Shown: positions 1 through 9,916 of the stretch, in pieces
How the letters are laid out: every line of letters starts with the position of its first letter
Numbering within the stretch: the first letter of the stretch is position 1
NCBI GenBank assembly: GCA_963855995.1
Contig: OY979729.1
Location: 9,938,115 to 10,002,114 of the forward strand
Direction: 5' to 3'
Origin: Muricea muricata
Lineage: Eukaryota; Cnidaria; Anthozoa; Malacalcyonacea; Plexauridae
Length of the DNA: 64,000 bases
Notes under the pieces: generated by a model
What the model was told of the DNA's origin: nothing
The model's database searches: none
Seen by the model: the letters and a program-made list of their open reading frames with translations, nothing else
Position numbers and translations under genes: made by a program

Positions 1-301
1 GCGGAAATTAGAGTATGCTACCATCGCTTTTTGCCAGTGATTGCACTCTACTGACGAAAAACTACAATCGAACACTGTACACGGAAATGAGAAACCGGAA
101 TTACAATTAGAGAAATGTCTCTATTGAGTTTTCCATAAAGCGTCTTTGTCTTTTTTCAGACAAAAAACCATTTAAAGTCTTTCAACTTTCAACTAACTTT
201 ACGATAAACTTTGATGTACAGGTTTATAACGTCAACTACGAACATGTATCTCAGTAATATGCCAGTACTTTTGAAGGTCTGCTAGTCCAGTTAAAGAACA
301 G

Positions 302-519
302 GGGCCGGTAGTATCAAAGGCGTTTAGCTTAAACGGTGGATAAGTCAAATTTAAAAATCACTTTTACACCTAGTACGGAACCGAAATTACGAGTTTAATA
401 GAATAAATATTTAGTTTTATATACAACTTTATCTGGTTTGTTTATACAGCATGCAAACTTGTTCTATATTTTTCACTTATCCACCGTTTAAGCTAAACAC
501 CTTTGATAGAACCGGCCCT
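302..519. mobile_element. Short inverted-repeat element (MITE-like), family A
   Basis: The two ends are inverted copies of each other for about 43 bp. The left arm begins GGGCCGGTAGTATCAAAGG and the right arm ends in its near-complement. The centre is AT-rich and has no coding potential. A second, degraded copy lies at 19877-19998. The structure indicates a non-autonomous DNA transposon; the superfamily cannot be assigned from what is visible. Confidence 0.75.
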
Positions 520-1764
520 GAGAGCTACGGCGACAAGTCGAGAGACCAAAAAATTGCACAAAAATTGCCACCCCTTCAATAAATTTGTTGAAATATAAGT
601 AATATTCAGAATATGACCACGGATGCTTTATCAGAATAAAGACGAGATGCCCGGCCGATCGTTGTACATCTTATAAACTGCACAACATAGGGGGAGGTGC
701 GTAGCAATTTAAATAGCTTCAGAAGCCATCCATTTTATACCCATCTAATTGTAAGAAATTTTCAACATGGATATTGTTTAAGCCGAGAGAATCAAGGCAA
801 AAGTTTTATGTAAATCAACGTGAAACTTCATAAAAAGCCTTTCACGGTCATTATTTCCTATAATTCTATTTGTGTTTTCCTCATGAATGGTATTCATTCG
901 TTTTTGAAGTGATGGGCAACAGACGACAAAACCTTTACTACCGCTGCATTAAACGGGGTCGCATATGACATTTCATTTCCGTCGCACGTGGGCAAATCAT
1001 TTCATTTCACCGAAAATCGTGACTTCCAAAAATCATTCTTCCTAATCTCTGATACAATTATTTCGTTTGACGTGTGAGAAGAGCTTAATTCAAATGTTTG
1101 ACTTTCCGTGATCCGTGATCCGTCACTTTTTAGCCCGTGAACCGTATATATCAAAGTTTCCCTGTGCGGAAACTATATTGACAAGCGATGCCCTAGTTGA
1201 GTTTTTTACACCCACATTCAGGTGTTTAGTACGCTCTTAAATCATGATTGAGTCGGTTTTCTTTGATCTTCGTCAACTTTTATTTGGCGTAATCACTCCT
1301 TCGGTCTTAAAGCCCGGGGGGGGGGGTTGATTTTCTGCAGGGAAGAGCGGGGCTGATGAATTATATGGGGGTATTTATCTAAATAAATACCTGATTAATA
1401 TATTAATGAGGTATTTATCTAGATTAATACCTCATTAATATATTAATCAGGTATTTATTTAGATGATTTAAAATAACGAATATTTTGCGTAATGTATATT
1501 TTTCGTCACTGCTCTCCTCTTAACGTGCGTATTAGTTATATAGTTCACACAAAACACAAGCCACAACATAAATGAATATAAATTAATCGCCAGTTGGAAA
1601 AAAACAAAAACTAGAACAAAACCAAGCATACTATAACGACGTCTTTCCCTTGTTTATTCAACTCATACTCGCTGATAAAGAACGCAATAATCCTCAATGA
1701 ATGCAGCTCTCAAATTACCTAAATACCTTGTGTTCACCTTGTAATTAACGGTAACTTGTCGGCA
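520..1764. other. Gene-free stretch with a small palindromic AT repeat
   Basis: No exon-like open frame with splice sites was found. A poly-G run lies near 1317-1327. At about 1370-1465 an AT-rich palindromic repeat is built from alternating copies of AATACCTGATTAATATATTA and its complement. The rest looks like ordinary intergenic sequence. Confidence 0.6.
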
Positions 1765-2285
1765 TGGTGGAAAAGACGGAGTACGGAGTATGGAGTACGG
1801 AGTGCGGAGTATGGAGTATGGAGTCTCTCTGTAAACTGTGTTTCTGGACTTGGCGGTGATTTTTAAACAGACTCCGTCTTTTCCACTTTATGGAGGCATA
1901 AAGTGGAAAACACGGAGTCTGTCTGTAAAGTGTTTCCCCAGACCTGGCGGTGACCGTTTTAAACAGACTCCGTCTTTTCCACTTTATGGGGGGCATAAAG
2001 TGGAAAACACGGAGTCTGTCTGTAAAGTGTTTCCCCAGACCTGGCGGTAACTTTTAAACAGACTCCGTCTTTTCCACTTTATGAGGGCATAAAGTGGAAA
2101 ACACGGAGTCTGTCTGTAAAGTGTTTCCCCAGACGTGGCGGTGACTTTTAAACAGACTCCGTCTTTTCCACTTTATGGGGGCATAAAGTGGAAAACACGG
2201 AGTCTGTCTCTAAAGTGTTTCCCCAGACTTGGCGGTGACTTTTAAACAGACTCCGTCTTTTCCACTTTATGGGGGCATAAATATA
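1764..2285. repeat. Tandem repeat, about 95-bp unit, each unit with an internal palindrome
   Basis: Units begin with GACTCCGTCTTTTCCACTTT at 1870, 1966, 2061, 2155 and 2249 (spacing 96, 95, 94, 94). In each unit this 5' part is followed within a few bases by its own reverse complement, so every unit can fold into a hairpin of about 22 bp per arm. It is preceded by a short GGAGTAT-type microsatellite at 1780-1825. Open frames on both strands here come from the repeat and are not genes. Confidence 0.9.
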
Positions 2286-3282
2286 TCTCCGTTCATATTA
2301 CAGCGTTCTATTTTATTTAATCATATGTCATATAATCGTAACTGATATCGATATCATTATATCTAACCATATAAAAGATTTCACCAGCGTCCAACCGCTA
2401 ACACAATTATGCTCTTAACGTAGCAAGAAATAACATGAAATTAAGCTCTATCATTGGTAACTTTTAGCTATGAACAAACCAAAGCGGTCTAAACAGGCCG
2501 ATTAACAACTAAATTAACAACTATATACTTAATAAGTATTTGTGAAACATGAACATGCAATGCACTGTGTATACCATCTCTGTCACTGTGTCAGTGGTGT
2601 CAGTTAGACAGTTCTGAATAATTAATTTAAATTAACGCATCACCACAACGGGTCACCGTTTAATACAAGTGCCAAAACAACTGAAGAGAATACATTAGCC
2701 GCACATTAAATACATAAGATCTGAGGTTTGTACCATAATACCATGGTAAGGTAGACGCTTCCATAATTTTTTAGAAACTAACATAATACGAGCCGATTGT
2801 GCAATGGTGACCCGTTCAAACAAAAAAAAATATTACATAATAATGTATTATTTCATATTTCCTCGGATCACAGTGGTGATCCGCCGCTTATTCAGCGTAT
2901 GCAAACTTCAAACCATTTAAAATTCCAGAATTTGTTGAATAACTTATCAATGTTTAAGTACATTAGTCAACAAACCTTGTAGAAGAGAACTCAGATGTGT
3001 AATTTTGAGAGTTTTAAATGGTGACCCGTTTACGTTGCCGGTCATTATGAACACTGATTAATATGCTAATTGCATGTATAATGTATTCCCCGCTAAAACG
3101 CATACATGTACGATAAGCGTATGTATAGACATTCAAATATTCAGTGAAGAATAAACTCTGCAAAGCAACGCGGGTATGACAGGATATCCACTTGTTCATC
3201 TTGCGGGATTTGCGAGAAGAACTGAAAACAGCGTCATCTGGTCTTCGATTTCCATTTGATGTTCAAATTTAGAAAAACTACA
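2286..3282. other. Gene-free stretch, nothing recognised
   Basis: AT-rich sequence. The phrase GGTGACCCGTT recurs near 2655, 2807 and 3018, suggesting old repeat fragments. No plausible exon, RNA gene or complete element was seen. Confidence 0.5.
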
Positions 3283-3909
3283 CACGTAAAAATCTCACAA
3301 CTTGTAACAAGTCTGCAGACAAGCCGTCAACAAGATGTGTTCGCACTGCTTGTTCCAAAGTTGTCAACAAGTTGTTCCAAACTTGTTGACAACTTGTAAC
3401 AAGCTTGACGAAAATATCAGACTTGTTACAAGGTTGTTCTAACAACTCTGATACAATCCTGTTGTAGCAAGTTTGTTACAAGATTGATAACACAAGGCTG
3501 TAACAATATTGTTATATCATGCTATATCAGTCTTGTTGGAACAATCTTGTAACAGGTCTGATAGTCCCATCAAGCTTGTTACAATTTGTCAACAGCTTGT
3601 TCCAAACTTGTTCTAACAAATTCGGAACAAGCAGTGCGAATACATCTTGTCAACAACTTGTGAACAGACTTGTTACAACTTGTTTGCAGGTCTGTAGCAA
3701 CTTGTGCGTTTTTACGTGTGTAGTACACATTGTATCAGAGTTGTTAGAACAACCTTGTAACAAGTATGATATTTTCGTCAAGCTTGTTACAAGTTGTCAA
3801 CAAGTTTGGAACAACTTGTTGACAACTTTGGAACAAGCAGTGCGAACACATCTTGTTGACGACTTGTCTGCAGACTTGTTACAAGTTGTGAGATTTTTAC
3901 GTGTGTATA
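3283..3909. mobile_element. Long inverted-repeat (foldback) element of ACTTGTTACAAG type
   Basis: About 180 bp at 3283-3462 is the near-perfect reverse complement of 3729-3909. The outer ends are ACACACGTAAAAATC and its complement. Arms and centre are built from short words such as ACTTGTTGACAACTTG, CAAGCTTG and GGAACAAG. A third outer end (TTTTTACGTGTGTA) occurs internally near 3708-3721, so this is probably two related elements nested or fused. The 142-codon frame inside runs through repeat words and is not a gene. Confidence 0.85.
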
Positions 3910-4296
3910 CGAAATTCACCACACCGCTCTACTGCGTGTACATGTGATAGCTACAGCTATATATGAGAATAATTGTTGTTGTGGAATATTTCAAGATTAT
4001 GAATTCTTGTGTCAATTTCATTATTTCAATAATTAACTACAGTATATTCTCACTAATATACGTATATTTATTGACGTTTCTTTTGTCACATATATTATAA
4101 CTTTTCACCAAAATAAATATAAAATACATAGGTGTTACTCTTCAAACGATGTGTGTTCACATTTTGGAATGATTCTCAATAAAATTTACTGGTTTTATTA
4201 CTTTTAATTTACACTTGCATCTTACACAATTAAGATGCGCCAAGTGTGCATTCCAAACGTCCCTATTTTAGACTTTAGATTCATGTTAATAATAAA

Positions 4297-4460
4297 ATTC
4301 GTTGTCTCGAGCGGATTTGAACTCGCATCTTCGGGTTTGTAGACCGCCGCTCTACCAATTGAGCTATCGAGCCAAGTGGACAACTAATTTTCGTTGTTCT
4401 CTGCAGTGTCAGATTAATATGAATCTAGTTTTTCATATCTCTGAGGATTTTTCTGGCAAG
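4297..4460 (-). repeat. tRNA-derived SINE
   Basis: Read on the minus strand, 4374-4305 resembles a tRNA: an acceptor-like GGCTCGA, an A box (TAGCTCAATTGGTAGAGC) and a B box (GAGTTCAAATCC). The T-arm pairing is broken, so it is not a working tRNA gene. The flank CAGATTAATATGAATCTAG, followed by TTTTTCATATCTCTGAG, is repeated almost exactly beside the second copy at 39080-39230. This establishes a dispersed family. Confidence 0.75.
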
Positions 4461-6500
4461 CGTTAAGTAGTCACGAAAATATTTCGTGCACTTAGACCTC
4501 GGCACGGTACCTGATCCGCATGGTCACGATATCAAATTCATGAATAGTTTCACGACAAGTGGGACTCTTACATTTACAATAGTATTGCAAAGCTCAATTG
4601 GTTATTGTATACTATAACAGTTTTGCCAACAAGAGGGGGCTGTTTTGGAGTGTTTGTGTTTTTGGCGAACGACTTTGCAAACTTCGGAATTTATTGTGTC
4701 AAAGTTCATTTAAAGTCTCTTATATTGAAATCACTTAGGAGCTATGCATGGTCACCAAATTCACAAACCTTGAAAGGTTAGGTCATTGAAGGCGAAATAG
4801 TTTAATTATCCATCCTATGTTTTCATAACCCACCGTTAGGGCCAACCTGGCCGAACATTTTAATAGCATAATCAGGAAGGCAAGTAGATTTGTTAATTGT
4901 TTTGTATATCCTTATACTGAGAGAGTTGCCAACGTAATGCTTGCGTGCTATATATTGCTAAATGTATAGCACGCTATTTATTTATATATAAATGCTATAT
5001 ATTGCTAAGTTTAGTGAATGGAAATTACTGACCAACTCGAGTTTTGTAAGAGGATGTTTACACGCGGTCAAATTTGACATCTTGCACCAGACTAGTGGTT
5101 ACGAGTAATAATAAGATATCAGGATGCGTTCGCATGGCTTGGGCAGCTTCTTGACAAGAAGGCTGACCGAAGTTGTCAACAGACTTGTTGCAGCTTGATT
5201 GACACAATTTGTCATTTAACGGCTCGCTTCAACAGGTTTTAGCAAGTTTGCACTGGAAGGACAATCTGAAAACACGGAAAAGTACTAGCACTATCTACAA
5301 TCCTGGACAAAATATATGGCAAAAATGGCATTTTATTCCCCTTCCCCCCAATATCAATGTTGTTTGCGCCAATACACCTGTTTTACGCGAGGATTTTCCC
5401 GAAAATAGCAACATTGATACAGGGGGAGGGACAAGCGTACCTAAGAATAGAATATAGTAGACAAATAACTATATGACGAAAAAATAGGAAAGCAAAATAG
5501 GTTTTGCCAAACTATTTTGTCCAAGATTGTAGAGGGTGATAAGGGGGGGGGGGGGGTTGGATCACGTTTCATGAGAGGGAAAACAGCCATTTCACATTTC
5601 ACTGGTAAAAAATTAGAAATTTAACGAAATTTAATGAACTCGTTCTTAACTGTGTAAATTTAACGCCTTTCTTAACCCGTCAGCCTATTTTTACGTTGTA
5701 AAAAGTAAAAAGCACCATTGAAAGCTCAAATTCGGACGAATTTTTGTAAAAACAGCCAATATATGTAGAAAAAATGAAGAAAATGAATGAACTTACTCAA
5801 TTTAGTTAACCAATGCATTGTATTTAGCTCTTCAGCACTTATCCCTACTCGTCCAGCTGCCAATCACGGCTCAAGAATAGGCATGTAAATCACATTTTAC
5901 GACACAAAAATTCGTCAAATCTCATTTCACAACAACAAATACTGGCAATTCACGGCTCACGAAAAAACCCTTTACCACCCAAACCAGCAGATTTTTCATT
6001 AATTAAGTACAATTTATGTATGAATTGACATTTGATTTAATTAAGTATGAATTGACATATCAAGTTTGTTTCAACTTGTTGACAAGTCGCAAAATTGACA
6101 CTATTCAACAAGTCTGTGGCGTATTTGCCTGTGTGATAAAATATTCTCTTGCAAGTCTATCGTTCATGTTCATCAGCCAGCAAAGTTGCCCCGAAAATAA
6201 AAGCACGTGCCACAGCTCACATATCTTAAAAATCCCCCCTTCCATGCAAGCCGATCAAAAGTGTAGCCGTGCAATTGCCAGTACAAGTTTCTACTCGAAA
6301 TCCAGTGAGTGTATTTAAGGTACACGAGTATATGATTTTGTTTTTTGTTTAAAATTTATCGATATCCAGCATTCTCTAATCTAGTAACCTGCTCGCAGAG
6401 AATAAAGGTCCAAGCTTGCGGATCGAAAGCTTTGCAATAACAAATTTACGTCGTGTTAACGTTTCATTAATAGGGAGCTTTAGCAGCGACTACACAGCTA
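4461..6500. other. Gene-free stretch with scattered low-complexity repeats
   Basis: It holds a local repeat of a TGCTATATATTGCTAA word near 4945-5010, ACTTGTTG-type fragments at 5140-5215 and 6055-6125, and a poly-G run near 5548-5560. Open frames of 60-100 codons occur but none has coding character or paired splice sites. Confidence 0.5.
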
Positions 6501-6509
6501 GAAACGCCA

Positions 6510-6920
6510 CAGACCTGCTGCAAGTTGTGGACTTTACCGGCTTGCTGCAAGTTGTCATCAAGTTGCAGCAAGCCTGTCGACTTCATCAAGTTGCAGCAAG
6601 TCTGTGGGGATCAGACTTGCTGCAACTTGATATTTGCAGACTTGCTGCAAGTTGTTTCAACAACCTTGACAAGTCTGTCGTAGCAACTTGCATCAGGCTT
6701 GGTGCGTTCGTCAGACTTGCTGCAAGTTGATAATTTCAAACTTGCTGCAAGTTGATATTTTCAGATTTGCTGCAAGTTGATATTTTCAGATTTGCTGCAA
6801 GTTGATATTTTCAGATTTGCTGCAAATTGATAATTTCAAACTTGCTGCAAGTTGATATTTTCAGATTTGCTGCAATTTGATATCACAGACTTGCTGCAAG
6901 ACTGAAACCACAAATTGCAG
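6510..6920. repeat. GCTGCAAGTTG low-complexity repeat with a 30-bp tandem core
   Basis: The words CTTGCTGCAAGTTG and TTGCAGCAAG alternate through the region. At 6718-6890 a roughly 30-bp unit (GCTGCAAGTTGATATTTTCA plus GATTT or AAACTT) repeats about six times. It is related in style to the ACTTGTTG elements but built on GCTGCAAG. Confidence 0.8.
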
Positions 6921-7301
6921 CAAGTTTGTTGAAAGCATCAGTGCTGATACAAGAGAATCTTGCTGCAAATTGAATAATGTATGTTTGCTAAACCCATATG
7001 CTTGAATACTAAAAGTATCTTGCTTATTGACGCACCGGCCATTAAAGTAGCAAAACTAGTGGCGTAGCCAGCTTCGACTATCTGCACCTGTATATATTCT
7101 TTTGCTATTCCTACAAAATGCAAAGCCTAATCGAGCATAATGCGTGTAGGATCGAGTTGGTTAATTTAATTGAATTCACATTGTGTTTACACTATGACGG
7201 AGTGATTTGCGGTAGCATCGCAATAACAAGTCACTGCGGTAAATTAACTAAATTTGCGTAGCGTTGTACTGTAAACACTCAGCTCGGTCTGTTTAAAAAA
7301 T

Positions 7302-7663
7302 CGAAGTGACTATATGGCCGGCAGCCGGTCACGTTCATCAATTTACTAAATGGCCGGCAGTTCGCTTTTTACCTAAAACCATTTTTAAAATTGTTCCCTA
7401 ACCCCTACCCTAATCCTAACCCTAACCTAACCCTAACAAATCAATAAAATGGGAAGTATCCAAGAAAAAAAATTAAAAAGTTTTAAGTGTCCAAAACGAA
7501 CCCACGTAGTACGTCGTAGAAGGCGTGCATCTAACCTTCTGAGCTAACGCAGGCTCGCTAAAACTCCTTACGAACAAAACAGTTTAAAGTTTATGAACTG
7601 CCGGTCATTTAGTAAATTTTGAAACGTGACCGGATGCCGGCCGGCCATATAGTCACTTCGTTA
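7302..7663. mobile_element. Inverted-repeat element enclosing tRNA-like and telomere-like sequence
   Basis: The ends read CGAAGTGACTATATGGCCGG on the left and its complement on the right, with arms extending through TTTACTAAATGGCCGGCAG. Inside are a CCCTAAC-rich tract (7389-7436, an interstitial telomere-type repeat) and, on the minus strand at about 7570-7500, a tRNA-like segment with A box TTAGCTCAGAAGGTTAGA and a partial B box. This appears to be a non-autonomous composite element. No open frame is present. Confidence 0.75.
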
Positions 7664-8656
7664 AAAAATACGCGCCGAAATATGATGCTAGACTACTTTG
7701 TATTGCTGATGAATAACCTCACAGTATAGTGTTATTGCTGTGGCAATCGACCATTTACACCACGACACTACTCCTAGCATTATGTTCCGTCATCGTTACG
7801 GCATAGTCTAAACGGGACCTTATATATAAGAGCATGTGCGGCGTTGTTCTTGTCGCACTCATACATGTAAATAACCTTTGCGGAGGAGAGAGCTTCGGCA
7901 TGATTTGGTTTCCGGTAAGAACTAGCGTCCAGACCTCACTCGCGGAAAAATTCAAGATGGTGCACCGGGTGCAATTCCTCAATTTAGCTGCTAGTTAGTT
8001 ATACGATTTCACAAGGTATAACATGCCCATTTGCATACGTCATCAATGACCTTTGGCACCGTCTGACCGCGCGATAATTTGACCACAAAATCCCGCATTT
8101 TCGCTATGTTTGATGGGTTGTAACTCGCAAAATATTGTACGGAATTACTTCACATTTCGCACATAGCGTTTTCTTGAGCAATTCTTTCATCTGGCGCGAA
8201 AAAAGAGTAGTGATTTTTGAGTTCATAGGCACTTTAAAAATGCATAGATTATAATCTATGGTCTAGGTCTAATCTGGGTCTAATTCCCCACCCCCGGGCT
8301 TTATGACATGAATAAAAGTCCCACCCCCGGAGCTTTTCAAGGGTCAAAGTCCCCAGGGTCACCCGGGGGGGGGCATGGGCACAGCTGGAATTGACTGATA
8401 CATTATACATTGATGTTTCACTTTCATATGGTTTTAAAATAGTGTTAAAAGTGCATATACTGTAAATAATATTACAGAATGGAGGTCCAGTGTAAACGTT
8501 CCTTGTCCAACTTAAAACAAAAAATTACCAGGATTATGCTTGCTTTAATACAGCAATTATACCTCTGCCAATATACGCTGATGTTTAATGTTTATTTCTT
8601 AAAAGAATAAAGGCGGCATCGGCTGACGAATCGCGGGACAAACTGAACAAATCTAA
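7664..8656. other. Gene-free stretch with a solo end of the palindromic MITE family
   Basis: The words ATAACC and TTGCGGAGGAGAGAG at 7869-7891 match the terminal part of the palindromic element at 12169-12385. A GC-rich patch with CCCACCCCCGG words lies at 8285-8370. No exon was recognised. Confidence 0.5.
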
Positions 8657-9581
8657 TGGGGGCCCCGGAATTTAAGTCCCGGAGATATACTGCAAACACA
8701 CAGTTTCGTCAATTTTTGCTTATTTTTATGACCATGATGCACGCAGATATTGGCTATAATGAGAAAATATGTTGTAGCTTTCCAGTTTTTGTAATTTTAG
8801 GCGTAGACAGCCAGATTTTTGTGTAAATATTGAAGTTTTTAACCTTAGGTTCTTCCTAGCAACGCATAGCAACCAGTTTTTGACCGGCTTTTTGCAGCGA
8901 GGTTTTGCAAAATATCTGCTAAATTATCCCACATCTGGACACAAATTGAACTTATTTGCCTTCAGACAGTTATCAAAATTGTTTTAGAGGTGCAACAAGG
9001 TGTACAACCACAATACTGCGATGTATTTAAACTTTAAGGACTTTTCTAGTGTGTTCATCTGATGTTTCGAATACAAAAATTGCATTTTCACTCACAAATA
9101 CTCAATTCTTTGTTTGCAATCGACGCCATCTTGGTTGATGTTTGAAACAGATGGCAACCACAAAGTATTTATTCGTTATTTCTGATCCTATCGAGCCATA
9201 CATCTTTAACGTATCATTCATAATACTCTAAAACTAACGATGAAATAGTAAATTGACACAAGTACTTCGCTGTAAACAGCTGAAGTAATCGGCAGAGTCA
9301 ACCAAGATGGCGCCCAATGACACGAAATGACGTCATGTGCAAATCAAGAATACTAAACATACCCAATTTTATCCTGTATTCAAAACACAAAATTCAAAAC
9401 GTTCTAGGCAATCCCACACTAATCTTTAACATTTTCGCCTTTGTTTTCATAAAAAACTTTGAGTGCGAAAAAATCGGAAAAAACTTTTCTCGAGCTTTCT
9501 CGAGTCGATTCTTGTTGTGAAAAGTCGATAACCAGCCAATAGACGCACAACCATACATCCGGGTCTTAAATTTGGCCCCCG
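8657..9581. mobile_element. Long foldback element with YY1-like motifs in both arms
   Basis: The left end (GGGGGCCCCGGAATTTAAG) and the right end (CTTAAATTTGGCCCCC) are inverted relatives. The inner arms carry GCCATCTTGGTTGA near 9125 and its counterpart ACCAAGATGGCGCC near 9300. No transposase-like frame was seen, so it is probably a non-autonomous DNA element. Boundaries are approximate. Confidence 0.6.
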
Positions 9582-9871
9582 TTAGCAAGCTTCAATCCCC
9601 TTCAATTTGTCCCTTTCGTTTGACTGAATTTATCCTACGATGCCCCCTCTATTCCTTTATACAGAACCACTGAGGACAGAACTCGCAGACATTGGAACAG
9701 GGACAAGGCGAGAAAATCGAAAAATTTTAGTGTACTTTTCCGTTTCTTTTTTATAGAAGTCAATGAAACCTTTTCGTAATTGACTGCATTTATAGACTGA
9801 GTGGTAAATTATTTTAGAGGCGTATTTATTATCGTGAGAGTATGCAATCATAAGTGAAGAAAGTACTTTAT

Positions 9872-9916
9872 ATGGCCGGTCATCGAAGCACAAAAACCGA
9901 AGTCGATTACCAATGA
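9872..9916 (+). promoter_or_regulatory. Upstream ORF (14 codons) overlapping the ATXN2 copy-1 start
   Basis: An ATG at 9872 opens a 14-residue frame (MAGHRSTKTEVDYQ). Its TGA at 9914-9916 overlaps the main ATG at 9913-9915 as ATGA. The same arrangement is kept in the second copy at 20681-20725 with two residue changes. Overlapping stop and start codons are a known set-up for controlled re-initiation. The transcript start is not known, so its presence in the mRNA is inference. Confidence 0.5.

Noticed and set aside
1745-2050. Open frames of 70-83 codons on both strands
   Set aside because: They lie inside the 95-bp tandem repeat, and their peptides just repeat the unit.
3519-3947. 142-codon plus-strand frame
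   Set aside because: It runs through the ACTTGTTG foldback element; the peptide is made of repeated CSNL/QQL words.
4297-4380. Functional tRNA gene on the minus strand
   Set aside because: The T-arm cannot pair properly and the flank is shared with another copy, so it is a SINE head.
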